Notes: a model not told the origin generated them from the letters alone. DNA of 64,000 nt from Microbulbifer flavimaris (GCF_001641755.2 NZ_LRFG02000002.1:310001-374000), one strand, 5' to 3'. Counted from the first letter of the stretch, positions 28,204-37,442 are shown. A program made the numbers and translations.

Positions 28204-29219
28204 ACCCTGAGACGATGACTTTCAACGAGTGGTTGCCGGTGATCTTCATCGGCATCATGGGCCTCGCGGTACTCATCTACGCCGTGTTGGACGGCTACGA
28301 CCTCGGGGTGGGCATTCTGCTGCCCATGCAGACACAGGATGAACTCCAGCGGGATACCATGATCGCCTCGATCGGCCCCTTCTGGGATGCCAACGAAACC
28401 TGGCTCGTGCTGGCGATCGGAATTCTGCTGATCGCTTTTCCCGCGGCGCTGAGCCAGATCATGTTCAGTCTTTACATCCCGGTAGCGATCATGCTCATCG
28501 GGCTCATTTTGCGTGGGGTTGCATTCGACTTTCGCGCCAAAGCCGCAGTGGACCACAAGCTCACCTGGGACCGGGTATTCAAGAGCGGCTCCCTGCTCAC
28601 CACTCTTTCACAGGGCTATATGCTCGGTCAGTATGTGATGGGTTTTGAAAGCGGCTGGCAGGCGCAGATGTTCTCCCTGCTCAGTGCTCTCGGCGTGACC
28701 GCAGCCTACAGCTATATTGGTGCGGCCTGGCTGGTGATGAAAACCGAGAGAGACCTGCAGAAACGCGCGGTGCAGTGGACCCGCAAGGCGGGGCGTGCCA
28801 CTTTACTCGGCGTGCTGGCGGTGTCGCTGATCAACCCGCTGGTCAACCCGGGCGTGTTCGATCGCTGGTTTACCTATCCGCTGGTGATGTTCGTACTGTT
28901 GATTCCCACGCTGACCTTTGCCGGATTTGTGGTCAATGATCGCCTTCTCAAGCGGCTGCCGAAGGAAAATGATCGCCACTGCCGGGTGCCCTTTTTCCTC
29001 ACGGTTGGCATCTTTCTGCTGTGCTTCTCCGGCCTGGCGTTCAGCTTCTTCCCGGAAATTGTGCCCGGCGAACTCAATATCTGGCAAGCTGCCAGCGCCC
29101 CGGAATCCCTGAAATTCATTTTCGTCGGCGCGGCGATCGTGGTCCCCCTGATTCTCGCCTACACCGCGTTTTCCTACTACGTGTTCTGGGGCAAGGCGAC
29201 TGAACTGAAATATCACTGA
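28200..29219 (+). CDS. cydB: Cytochrome bd-type quinol oxidase subunit II (CioB-like)
   Basis: A membrane protein of 339 residues. The family motif LDGYDLGVGILLP and the block FWDANETWLVLAIGILLIAFP are intact. The start is the ATG at 28200 that overlaps the subunit I stop; the frame is open further upstream inside subunit I but without meaning. No CydX-like small ORF was recognised in the 106 bases after it, and no cydDC genes lie nearby. Confidence 0.95.
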   Translation: MNPETMTFNEWLPVIFIGIMGLAVLIYAVLDGYDLGVGILLPMQTQDELQRDTMIASIGPFWDANETWLVLAIGILLIAFPAALSQIMFSLYIPVAIMLIGLILRGVAFDFRAKAAVDHKLTWDRVFKSGSLLTTLSQGYMLGQYVMGFESGWQAQMFSLLSALGVTAAYSYIGAAWLVMKTERDLQKRAVQWTRKAGRATLLGVLAVSLINPLVNPGVFDRWFTYPLVMFVLLIPTLTFAGFVVNDRLLKRLPKENDRHCRVPFFLTVGIFLLCFSGLAFSFFPEIVPGELNIWQAASAPESLKFIFVGAAIVVPLILAYTAFSYYVFWGKATELKYH

Positions 29220-29276
29220 AGATAAAAGCGAGAGAATAGAAAGGGGAGCCAGTGGCTCTCAAACTGTGGAAAAGTA

Positions 29277-29296
29277 GGGGCCTGTCGGCCCCCTTT
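29277..29296 (+). terminator. Probable terminator after cydB
   Basis: GGGGCC-TGTC-GGCCCC stem-loop with a weak CTTTCCT tail, 58 bases after the cydB stop and before the convergent peroxidase gene. A smaller GAGCCA/TGGCTC hairpin precedes it at 29247-29259. Confidence 0.55.
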
Positions 29297-29325
29297 CCTC
29301 TGGTGTCGGTGAGTCAACAGTGAGA

Positions 29326-31053
29326 CTACTCCTCACTCACCCACTCGTCCTCGTCCAACCTCCGCGCCGCGTCATCAATGGACATGCAACTCGAGCGACC
29401 CCGCGGGAACCGGAAGGGAATCACTGGCTCTTCCTCCGCCTCGGCGAGATCACAGATGGTCTCATACAGGCGCATATCCATGAACATGCTGGCCGATGCA
29501 CTGGGCTGGGGCTTCAACAGCTCCGGCTCGTCCGCGCTGTGCAGGTCCGTCAATGTCTGTAGATAAGCCACGATGGCGTCTTCCTGCGCATCGGTCATGC
29601 CCAGCGCGCCAACGAGGAACGGCGGCGACTGTGTAGCAGGAACATCTGCGCGCGGCCAACAGTCGTTGGCCAAGGCCACGGCCTCGGTCAATACCGTTTC
29701 CGCAGGCAGGACATCCTCACAGCGATCCTTTACCTGGCTCGTGTTGTAGAAGTGCACGATGGATTTCATGCTCTTGAAGAAACCGTTGTGCGTATACGCC
29801 TTCACGAATTGTCGGTTGGGACGCTTGTCGATATTGCGGATCGTGGGTGTACGAAAGAAGCCCGGACGATGAATTGCAGTAGTTTCAGACATACCGCCAT
29901 CAAGGATACCTCCGTTCAGGGGCACTTCTGGGTTCGGCGGGGTGCCGATGTTGTGGTACGCTTGGTCCATGTATGTCTGCAGCAGCTCCGAGCCGTCATC
30001 GGTGTCCGGGTTGTCACTGTGGCAGAAGGCGCACTGTGCCGCCGGAATATCATCCCTAGACTCCCGCGGCGAGAAGGGCAGGTCCACGTTGTAGAACAGG
30101 TCGTGGCCCAGGTTTTCCTGATCCGTAAAGAGTACCAACGGGAACTTGCCATATTCTTTGTCAGGATTAGAGGCCTGCAATGTCTGCACGTCCGTACAGA
30201 CACTGGGGTTCCAGTAATCACGGAAGTCGCTATCGATACAGGCCAGCTCAGCGCGGATTGCCAGATCCCGCTTGGAGGTAAACGAGTTGATATCCTTGGA
30301 ATGCTGGTAGGCACCGACAGACATCATCAGCCGCTTGAAGGTGATATCCAGATGCCGCTCGCCGTTATAGGCAATCACATTGCTGCAATTCAGCGGTGTA
30401 TCCCAGGCCAGCTCATAGAGCCAGGCATAATCTGAAGACTGCACGGTCAGGCACACCTGGTCCCGCGGCATATTCTGCTCGACCGTATTGGGGATGGGGT
30501 TGATCGCCTGGTCAGTGGTGGCGCCAATATATTTGGCATAGCCCAGTACCACCGGGTTTTCGATATCGTGGAACACCTCCTCGCCGATATGCGGCGCAGC
30601 GCCCGGGAAACCCTCTATGTTGGGTCGCCCCAGCGCGCGGCCATCCCAGAAGTTACCGCCGCAATACTGCTCCACCCCCGGAGGGTTGTTTGGCCCACCA
30701 AGGTCGCAGGGCAGGAACGGCTCCACGAAACTGGCGTAGGTATTACTCGGGGGCTTACGCCGCCCGACCGTAGCGGGATCTGCCCCCGTAATCGCCACCT
30801 GCGTCAAATTGACGTTTGAATCGCCGCCGGTGCCGCCGGTTTCCGGGGTATGGCAGGTCACGCAGCCCATTTCCCCTGAGCTGGAAAGGCTGGTATCGAA
30901 AAAGACATGCTTGCCCAGCAGCTTCAGGGCAATGTCCCTGTCATCTGCCTGTACGGCTGCCGTCTGTGCGCCAAATGCGAGAGACAACACCCCCGCGACT
31001 ATCCAATTTCTGGAAGGGCGCCGTGGCCCTCCCTCCCCTAGTGAGCTGACCAC
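29326..31053 (-). CDS. MauG/diheme cytochrome c peroxidase family protein
   Basis: A periplasmic protein of about 575 residues with two haem c sites, CVTCH (near residue 64) and CAFCH (near residue 345). A signal peptide (IVAGVLSLAFGAQTAAVQA) precedes the mature part. GKHVFFDTSLSSSGEMGCVTCH is the usual family opening and FFRTPTIRNI a conserved later block. It is much longer than the about 330-residue peroxidases, with inserts between the haems. The GTG at 31053 is chosen because AGGAGG lies six bases before it. Its role may be peroxide reduction or cofactor or protein oxidation. Confidence 0.85.
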   Translation of the reverse strand: MVSSLGEGGPRRPSRNWIVAGVLSLAFGAQTAAVQADDRDIALKLLGKHVFFDTSLSSSGEMGCVTCHTPETGGTGGDSNVNLTQVAITGADPATVGRRKPPSNTYASFVEPFLPCDLGGPNNPPGVEQYCGGNFWDGRALGRPNIEGFPGAAPHIGEEVFHDIENPVVLGYAKYIGATTDQAINPIPNTVEQNMPRDQVCLTVQSSDYAWLYELAWDTPLNCSNVIAYNGERHLDITFKRLMMSVGAYQHSKDINSFTSKRDLAIRAELACIDSDFRDYWNPSVCTDVQTLQASNPDKEYGKFPLVLFTDQENLGHDLFYNVDLPFSPRESRDDIPAAQCAFCHSDNPDTDDGSELLQTYMDQAYHNIGTPPNPEVPLNGGILDGGMSETTAIHRPGFFRTPTIRNIDKRPNRQFVKAYTHNGFFKSMKSIVHFYNTSQVKDRCEDVLPAETVLTEAVALANDCWPRADVPATQSPPFLVGALGMTDAQEDAIVAYLQTLTDLHSADEPELLKPQPSASASMFMDMRLYETICDLAEAEEEPVIPFRFPRGRSSCMSIDDAARRLDEDEWVSEE

Positions 31054-31563
31054 GCTGTACCTCCTGTACATCCCGCTACCTCTTCGCACGGCTCGACAGA
31101 GTTCCCCATGAAACCGCGGCGAAATTACCCTAAAGAAAACCCAAAGTTGCGACTCACCGGGAGAGCACCCACCAAATCAGGCTGTCACTGCCCCACGGAT
31201 GTCGCTACGCACAATCCTAGCGCCTGCACAAAAAGTGACCGCAAAGGCTGCGCCAATAATTTCCGCTCAATTCGCAGGGGTTTGTCTCCATCGATGTCCG
31301 CCGCTGCCGCAGGGCAAAATATCCGAATAGTTTCGAGTTCCCCCACGCAAAACCCGGGTTTTTATGATCCAGCTCACGCGCAAAGTGCTCGCCGGTTGCG
31401 GCTGGACACTGAGTGCAAGATAATCCGGTGTCACCAAACGCCAAAAAGAAGACTCGCGTGCGCCAGGTCAGGCCAATAGTGCGAGCCGAGGTGATAACTA
31501 CAAGGTAAAAATGCCACGACCCGAATGTGATGCCCTCGGGTTAAACAAGAGAGTTACCGAGCG
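31054..31563. other. Gene-free stretch between the diheme protein and TetR genes
   Basis: About 510 bases between divergent genes. The ORF at 31108-31479 (plus) has no recognisable family and poor amino-acid balance, so I do not call it. Promoters for both sides should lie here. No named operator or riboswitch was found. Confidence 0.4.
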
Positions 31564-32238
31564 TTGACTGATCCCAGCCCACCCCTGCCACGAAGGCGGT
31601 ATACAACCCTGCCCCGAAAGCCACAACGAAAGAACGGCCGAGAGAAGTTCGACACACTGCTCGATGCCCTCGACGGCCTGCTGCAATTTCGCGAAACCAG
31701 CGAGATCAGCCTATCGGACCTGAGCGAGGCCGCAGGCGTGCCCGCCGCATCGGTTTACCACTTCTTCCCCAATCGCGAGGCGCTGTTTGCCGCTCTGATG
31801 CAGCGGCACCTGGATTCGCTGCCCGACGTCAGTGCCGGCTCCAGCCCCAACTGGCAGAGCCGCACCGAGCACTTCCTGGATCAGCTCCAGAAACAGCTGT
31901 GCGCCAGCGAATCGGTGATGAAAATGCGCTTCGGTCCCGCCCCCGGCTGGGCGGTACGGGAACTGCTGCTGGAAGACCGCAACCGCCTGGGGCTGCGTCT
32001 ACTGGATTACCTGGATACGGACTTTGAGCTGCCGGCCTCACCCCGCTGGCCGGAGCGCTTTCGGGTAGCACTGACCATCGCAGAGGGTATCTGGTCCGGC
32101 GCCTACGGCCGCTTTGGCCGCATCGATGACTTCAATATCGACGAAGCCAAGCGGGCCGTCATCGCCTATCTCGAGTATTTCTTCGGGGAACGGCTGCCCC
32201 TGCGCATCCGTGAGGAGGAAGAGGCCCTGCTGGACTGA
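31564..32238 (+). CDS. TetR/AcrR family transcriptional regulator
   Basis: A regulator of 224 residues. A basic N-terminal arm (RRRYTTLPRKPQRKNGREK) leads into the helix-turn-helix ISLSDLSEAAGVPAASVYHFFPNREALFAAL, the classic TetR pattern with YHFF. The ligand-binding domain follows and is not assignable. The start is TTG at 31564; the true start could be a little downstream because the ribosome site is weak. Its target may be the divergent diheme protein or an unlinked gene. Confidence 0.85.
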   Translation: MTDPSPPLPRRRYTTLPRKPQRKNGREKFDTLLDALDGLLQFRETSEISLSDLSEAAGVPAASVYHFFPNREALFAALMQRHLDSLPDVSAGSSPNWQSRTEHFLDQLQKQLCASESVMKMRFGPAPGWAVRELLLEDRNRLGLRLLDYLDTDFELPASPRWPERFRVALTIAEGIWSGAYGRFGRIDDFNIDEAKRAVIAYLEYFFGERLPLRIREEEEALLD

Positions 32239-32257
32239 GCGGGCCTGGGAATCGGCC

Positions 32258-32914
32258 TCAGAGGTGGCCGGTCTTCACATAGATCAGCGCCCCGTCTTCA
32301 CGGGTAAAAGGCGTGTGCTCACTCAGGTGTGGGCTGCGAATCCAGCTGCCCCGGGGATACTCGCCATGCTCGTCAAAAAAAGTCCCCTCGATCACGAAAA
32401 TCTCTTCGCCGCCCAGGTGCATATGCTGCTGGAATTGCGTGTACGGGGCCCAGCGCACCAGTGCCACACGTTCTCCCTCCAGCTCGTGTAGCCCCAGCAC
32501 CGAGAGCCCCGGCACCAGCCCGGGCTGCCACTGTGCCGCGCGGGTATCGATGACTATCCGGTTCTTTTCCTTTTCGCTGTGTTGGTGCAGTTTGACAAAG
32601 ATGGTACAGCCTTCCGGGCCCACGCTCGGGCTGTGGCTGGAACCGATCGGGTTGCGGATATAAGTCCCCGCCGGGTAACTGCCATATTCATCCCCGAAAG
32701 CCCCCTCGAGCACCAGGATCTCCTCACCGCCGCCATGGGTATGCTCGGGAAAGGTGCTGTTGGGCGCATAGCGGACGATCGAGGTCGCGCGCGCCACCTC
32801 ATCGCCAATACGATCCAGCATCATGCGCTCGACGCCTGCCACCGGCGACGGGCGCCACTGGTATTCACCCGGACGGATAACCGCTCTGCGATCAAAGTTC
32901 GCATTCAGATCCAC
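32258..32914 (-). CDS. Double cupin protein, ChrR-like cupins
   Basis: A protein of 218 residues with two similar cupin halves. The first has HTHGGGEEILVLEGAFGDEYGSYPAGTYIRNP, and the second repeats the pattern with HMHLGGEEIFVIEG and HGEYPRGSWIRSP. Each half has the metal-binding His/His/Glu set. This is the cupin type found in the C-terminal half of ChrR anti-sigma factors, but the zinc-binding anti-sigma half is absent. The GTG at 32914 is chosen because GGGAG lies seven bases before it. The gap 32915-33214 holds nothing I could identify. Confidence 0.8.
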   Translation of the reverse strand: MDLNANFDRRAVIRPGEYQWRPSPVAGVERMMLDRIGDEVARATSIVRYAPNSTFPEHTHGGGEEILVLEGAFGDEYGSYPAGTYIRNPIGSSHSPSVGPEGCTIFVKLHQHSEKEKNRIVIDTRAAQWQPGLVPGLSVLGLHELEGERVALVRWAPYTQFQQHMHLGGEEIFVIEGTFFDEHGEYPRGSWIRSPHLSEHTPFTREDGALIYVKTGHL

Positions 32915-33214
32915 ACTACAACTCCCAAGCAGTCCACATTGACTATAGTGATCCAGTCCCACGTCTCCGACCGGAGACCTGAGACGCTGCAACGCGCAGC
33001 TCGTGAGCCAGTACTTACGGCACAGGCCTGGATTGGATCAAGTGATTGGATCACGGGCCCGTAAGATTAGCTATAAAAAGAAAGCTCATTAGGTCGGTTA
33101 GTTAGATTGTCATGGGGAAGTCCCAGGCCTGTTCCCCGCTATACCGCTGCGCCAAATTCAACCCAGAGGCTACACTTACGTCGTGGCCGTTCGATAATTT
33201 CGCAGGAGCTTGCC

Positions 33215-33472
33215 ATGCCAATACCTTCCCACTCCCTTGAGAACGACTTTCCCGAATTCAGTGACACCATCCAGCGCCTGAACCGTGAAGACCTGAGGTT
33301 CAAAACCGAAAGCGAAACCTACCACAAACTCGACAAACAAATTCGCGGACTGGAAGAGCGCGGGGTAGCTACCGACGATAACCACTTCAATTCCCTCAAA
33401 ATCCAGCGGGCCCACCTGAAAGACCGCTTGTATCACCGGATCACAAACAGTCACCAGCCGCCGTTGCACTGA
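33215..33472 (+). CDS. DUF465/YdcH-like small helical protein
   Basis: A protein of 85 residues, mostly charged alpha helix. The pattern HKLDKQIRGLEERG followed by LKIQRAHLKDRLYHRI is the usual end of DUF465 proteins. Their function is unknown. The ATG at 33215 has GGAG at good spacing; the frame is open upstream without similarity. It is monocistronic or co-transcribed with the GST gene 70 bases on. Confidence 0.8.
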   Translation: MPIPSHSLENDFPEFSDTIQRLNREDLRFKTESETYHKLDKQIRGLEERGVATDDNHFNSLKIQRAHLKDRLYHRITNSHQPPLH

Positions 33473-33542
33473 TCGCGCCAGCTGGACAGTACGGGCGCCC
33501 TCGCGCAGACTCTGACTTTCACAGTGATCGCAGCAGGGCGCC

Positions 33543-34145
33543 ATGCAACTCTACCTGACCAACTCCTCACCCTATGCCCGCAGTGCCCGCATCGGATTGC
33601 GCGAACACAACCTGCTTGCGCAAGTAAGGGAGACGGTATCCCACCCATTCAGTAACGAGGCGGATTTCCTGAACGCAAATCCGCTGGGCAAAGTGCCGTG
33701 CCTGGTCACCGACGCCGGTCACAGCATCATGGATAGCGAAGTCATCTGCGCCTACCTGGACAGCGAGCTGGGCAATGGCCAGCTCGGATCGGCAGTGGAA
33801 AAAAGCTGGGAGCTCAAGACGTTCTCTTCCGTGTGCTCGGGGCTCATCGACACCCTGGTACTGCTGCGCATCGAAAAAAGCCGGGAGCACGACGGATTGC
33901 GCTCAGAATTCTGGTGGCAGCGATACCAGGATGCCATACAGCGCACTCTCGATTACCTGGCGCAGCATAGCGGGCTGTTGCCCGGGGAGCTGTCCCTGGC
34001 GCATATCAATCTCGCCGTGGCGCTGGGCTATCTCGACTTCCGCCACGCCGAGATCGATTGGCGTAGCAGCCACAGGCAGCTGGCGGAAATAGCGGCCGGA
34101 CTGGAGCAACGCCCGGCCTTTCGGGAGACGGTCCTGAGAGACTGA
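33543..34145 (+). CDS. Glutathione S-transferase family protein
   Basis: A protein of 200 residues. The N-terminal thioredoxin-like half starts MQLYLTNSSPYARSAR, with a Ser/Tyr-Pro active-site region rather than Cys. The cis-Pro segment GKVPCLVTDAG and the glutathione-contact SEVICAYLD are present. The helical C-terminal half follows. It probably conjugates or reduces small electrophiles; the substrate is unknown. Confidence 0.85.
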   Translation: MQLYLTNSSPYARSARIGLREHNLLAQVRETVSHPFSNEADFLNANPLGKVPCLVTDAGHSIMDSEVICAYLDSELGNGQLGSAVEKSWELKTFSSVCSGLIDTLVLLRIEKSREHDGLRSEFWWQRYQDAIQRTLDYLAQHSGLLPGELSLAHINLAVALGYLDFRHAEIDWRSSHRQLAEIAAGLEQRPAFRETVLRD

Positions 34146-34240
34146 TCCACCAGCAGCCCTCTGCCACCTGCCCCCGGTGGCTCTGTTGAAAGAACCTCCG
34201 CCAGCCTAACCTGCACTGCAGGCAACCGCGGAGAGAGCCC

Positions 34241-35164
34241 ATGACTTCCCCGATGTTTTCTGCCTCCGAGCTGGAAACGCTCGGCCAGTCTGGCCTGGAG
34301 CGCATGCAGGCGGCGATTCACAGCGACGACCACGACCGCATCAAGACCAGTTTCCAGCATGTCACAGCCCTCTACCATGAGCTGCACGTGCTCTTTCACG
34401 GTTGGATGACATCCATCATTGCCTACAGCAGCGACAAGCTCGGCCATGAGGCCGCCAAGCACCTGGTACCCATGGAATCACTATTCTCCAACTTCGCCGG
34501 AGAGGGCGTGAGCCTCGCCAGTGTGCGGCCGTTTATGGAAGATCCGCTTGGAGTCTTCACAGAGAAGCTGGAACATGGAGATACGGACGGCGCCTTTGAG
34601 TTCTATCGCACCGTCGAAAGGGGTGCTCGGGATCTGCACGACTTCTACCGGGACTACTGCGCACTGATGCTCACCCGCCTCTACCGGCAACACGGTATCG
34701 AACACCTGAATGACTGCCTGCGCAACAGCTGTGAAAAGGATTGGCTGAGCTGGTATGACAGCGTCAACAAATTGCCGGACAAGGAGCGCGTTATCCGCAC
34801 TGTTGAGTTCTACGCCATCGCCAATTTCGGCAAGGTGACAGTGCGGGAAGACGAAGAGTGGGTTCACGCCGTGCAGAATCCCTGCGGCAGTTGCGGACGC
34901 CAGCAGCGCAGCGGCCGTTACGAACCACCCTGGAATTTCGCCATCATCGAGGAGGAGCACCCCCTATCTTACGAGATGGGCGGCAACACCGTGTACCGGG
35001 CACACGTAGCGATGATGCACCACATTCTGCCGATCGAACTGCACGGCGGTCCCTGGCCCCACAAGCAGTGTCCGCGCTCAAAGTACGGGCGCTGCTATAT
35101 CTCCATCCACAAACGGAATCCGTTCGAGCCAGTTCCCCGGGAGGAAATTCGCTGGTCGGACTGA
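34241..35164 (+). CDS. Uncharacterised protein with Cys/His-rich C-terminal domain
   Basis: A soluble protein of 307 residues whose family I cannot name. The N-terminal two thirds look all-helical. The C-terminal third holds conserved-looking Cys and His sites: NPCGSCGRQQRSGRY, then MMHHILPIELHG, then CPRSKYGRC. I have a memory of DPCGSGGR-type motifs in other uncharacterised proteins with a similar tail, which I cannot verify. Metal or cofactor binding is plausible. It stands alone, convergent with the SBP56 operon; the ribosome site is GGAGAG. Confidence 0.7.
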   Translation: MTSPMFSASELETLGQSGLERMQAAIHSDDHDRIKTSFQHVTALYHELHVLFHGWMTSIIAYSSDKLGHEAAKHLVPMESLFSNFAGEGVSLASVRPFMEDPLGVFTEKLEHGDTDGAFEFYRTVERGARDLHDFYRDYCALMLTRLYRQHGIEHLNDCLRNSCEKDWLSWYDSVNKLPDKERVIRTVEFYAIANFGKVTVREDEEWVHAVQNPCGSCGRQQRSGRYEPPWNFAIIEEEHPLSYEMGGNTVYRAHVAMMHHILPIELHGGPWPHKQCPRSKYGRCYISIHKRNPFEPVPREEIRWSD

Positions 35165-35182
35165 TCGAGATTACCGGAAGGG

Positions 35183-35839
35183 CTACCAGGCCATCCAGGC
35201 GGCGATCCCCGCGGCCGCCAGCAATGCGAACGCCCAGATCAGGTCGAAATTGATCCAGTGCTGGCGCAGTATCGTCAGGCCGAATTTCCGGTATACCACC
35301 CAGGCCGTCGCCCCCATTACCAGCAACATGGCGGCAGTATGCAGACCCACTGCCAGCACCATATCCATACCCGCTGCGGAGACATGGCCCGCATGACCAC
35401 TGTGATCCATCCCCGCACCCGTCACACCCATCAACGCCGGAATCACCATCAAACCGGCACCGTGGGCAGTGGCCATGAGGAAAGACCAGAGGAACAGATC
35501 CCCGAAACCCACCTTCATACCCACCCAGCGAGGGTGTCGGTAGTAGTTGAACAGCTTGTAGAGGCCGAAGAGCAATAACAGGCCTGCGGTGAGCCACTGC
35601 AACACGGATAGAGAGATGAACTGCAACCCCAGCAATACCAGCAGCGCCGCGAGGCCAATCGCGAGGGCGTGGCCTGCGGCAATGGGAATCAGGGATAGCC
35701 AGATCACCCGTTCGCGCTGCTGCTGCAGCCCGAGTGACAGCGCAAACAGCCAACCCATGCCCGGGTTGAGACCGTGGAAGGCGCCAAAGCCGAGCATGGC
35801 GAGCCAGGGGCCGAGAGGCCCTAACACCTCGTTCTCCAC
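35183..35839 (-). CDS. Integral membrane protein with His/Met-rich loop
   Basis: About 218 residues with six predicted helices. The first helix carries GFGAFHGLNPGMGWLFA and the fourth SFLMATAHGAGLMVIP; these HGxxPG and HGAG helices recall Ni/Co or HupE/LysE-type metal and solute exporters. The loop after it, MDHSGHAGHVSAAGMDM, has three His and three Met, a set that often binds copper. The GTG at 35839 comes four bases after the stop of the SBP56 gene, so the two are coupled. A longer frame to 35971 would overlap that gene. Family uncertain. Confidence 0.68.
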   Translation of the reverse strand: MENEVLGPLGPWLAMLGFGAFHGLNPGMGWLFALSLGLQQQRERVIWLSLIPIAAGHALAIGLAALLVLLGLQFISLSVLQWLTAGLLLLFGLYKLFNYYRHPRWVGMKVGFGDLFLWSFLMATAHGAGLMVIPALMGVTGAGMDHSGHAGHVSAAGMDMVLAVGLHTAAMLLVMGATAWVVYRKFGLTILRQHWINFDLIWAFALLAAAGIAAWMAW

Positions 35840-35843
35840 GGGG

Positions 35844-37241
35844 TCATGACGGGTAGCAGAAGGAATCCGTGGAGGCGTCGCCACCCTCCAGGCGGATCTG
35901 GTGGACCCGGGTCTCACCAAAGTCAACGAAGAAATCCGGATCCAGAGCGATGCCGCCGTCGGGATCCACATTGACCTTTACCATCCAGCCTCCCATTTTG
36001 TCCGGGTAAAACTGATCATCCCAGCTGCTGTAGAGGGAATTGGTAAAGTAGACCCGTTTGCCATCACGACTGATCTCCACCATCTGCGGCCCGCCCAACA
36101 GCGGGCTGTCTGATTTGGGGTGCGCCTTTTTGTTGACGACTCCGCCGATGGCAACCTTGCCGGAAAGCTTCGGGTTGAAAGGATCGGAAACGTCGTACTG
36201 CAGCAGCTCACCGGTGCCCCAGCAGGACACGTACAGGAAACGGTCATCGAGGGAGAGATCGATATCACTCACCAGCGGTGGCACAGCGGCGAAAGGCTTT
36301 AACGCCGGAGGCAACTGCTCCTCTTTCACGGGCACCGGTGGGATCGTGATGACCTTTTCCATTTGCCACTTTCCGTCCTTCTGGTGCCATACCCAGATGG
36401 AGGCGGAGAGGTCCTCGGTACTGATAACGACACCGGCAAACCCGTAGCTCTTGCGCGGATCGTGGGCCGGGCGTAACTCCAGCACCATTTGATGCTCGGC
36501 ACCCAGGTCAATGGTCTGGGCTAGTTTGCGCTTGCGCAGGTCCCAGAAATGCAGGCGGTGCCCGTATTTATTTGCGAGTAAATCTTCCGGTACCAGTCCG
36601 TTTTCAAACTGGTGTGGCTTGGCCCACTCGCTGCTGACCAGCACGTCCTCCGCCAGGTGCCACCAGAAATCGTAGGCCAGCTCCTGGTCGCCACGATCTA
36701 TCTCCCACGGGCCTTTCACTTCGAAGCTGAAGTGATCCAGCATGAAGATACCGCCGGGACCATCTTCGCCACTGGCGGTACCCATGGCACTGACGTAGAT
36801 CGCATCCGGACCACAGTGCACGGTATGGGGACGACTGTAGCCGGACTTGGCCATCACTTCTTCCGGCTCAATCACCTTGGTAATCTGCGGATTGGTCGGG
36901 TCCGGTTTGGTATCGATGATATAGAGGCGCGAGCTGCGAATACCGGGCACCACCAGATAGCGGCGCTCAAGGTGCGGATGGGGAGCAAAAGGACACAGGG
37001 CCGAGCTACAGGCATTCCAGCCGAAGTGGTGCAATTCATCGCCAACGTGTGGCAAATCCATTTTGTTGAGCACCGTGCCATACGAATCCGAACTCTCATC
37101 CAGGTCCACAACACAGATGGCATCCGGCTGATCATTACGCCCGTAGTTCAGTGCAGCAACATACGCGTGGCGCTCCGGCGGTGCCTGCATTGCCATTTTG
37201 GGGGAGGGATAGAAAGAGGGGTCGGGTTTCCAGAGCGCCAT
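35844..37241 (-). CDS. mtoX: SBP56 family protein, probable methanethiol oxidase
   Basis: A protein of 465 residues that aligns by eye over its full length with human SELENBP1, e.g. DELHHFGWNACSS, YDFWWHLAEDVLVSSEWA, LSLDDRFLYVSCWGTG and LYSSWDDQFYPD. Bacterial and human members oxidise methanethiol to formaldehyde, H2S and H2O2, and bacterial MtoX needs copper. A predicted beta-propeller without an obvious signal peptide. The membrane protein after it may supply or export a metal or product. An intact glutathione-formaldehyde pathway lies at 50.5-53.1 kb. Confidence 0.85.
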   Translation of the reverse strand: MALWKPDPSFYPSPKMAMQAPPERHAYVAALNYGRNDQPDAICVVDLDESSDSYGTVLNKMDLPHVGDELHHFGWNACSSALCPFAPHPHLERRYLVVPGIRSSRLYIIDTKPDPTNPQITKVIEPEEVMAKSGYSRPHTVHCGPDAIYVSAMGTASGEDGPGGIFMLDHFSFEVKGPWEIDRGDQELAYDFWWHLAEDVLVSSEWAKPHQFENGLVPEDLLANKYGHRLHFWDLRKRKLAQTIDLGAEHQMVLELRPAHDPRKSYGFAGVVISTEDLSASIWVWHQKDGKWQMEKVITIPPVPVKEEQLPPALKPFAAVPPLVSDIDLSLDDRFLYVSCWGTGELLQYDVSDPFNPKLSGKVAIGGVVNKKAHPKSDSPLLGGPQMVEISRDGKRVYFTNSLYSSWDDQFYPDKMGGWMVKVNVDPDGGIALDPDFFVDFGETRVHQIRLEGGDASTDSFCYPS

Positions 37242-37442
37242 GTCTTATCCTCGAATGGTCTGAACAGACAGGATTGATCGAAGCGCAAGCAGTATAGGGA
37301 ACACGCCGTTGCTATAGACGACGACAGATAATTCACAGGCAACAATGGGCGCGCACGTTACCCAATGACCGAGCCCTCCGGTATTGACCGATGCTGGCCA
37401 CTGCCGTTTTTTATCGGTCTAGCAAGCAGACAAAAGCAGCAA

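Noticed and set aside
29752-30435. Plus-strand ORF (227 residues) over the diheme peroxidase gene
   Set aside because: It is antisense to a gene with two haem motifs and has no similarity to known proteins.
31108-31479. Intergenic ORF of 123 residues
   Set aside because: It has biased composition with no family, lies in a divergent promoter region and lacks a ribosome site.
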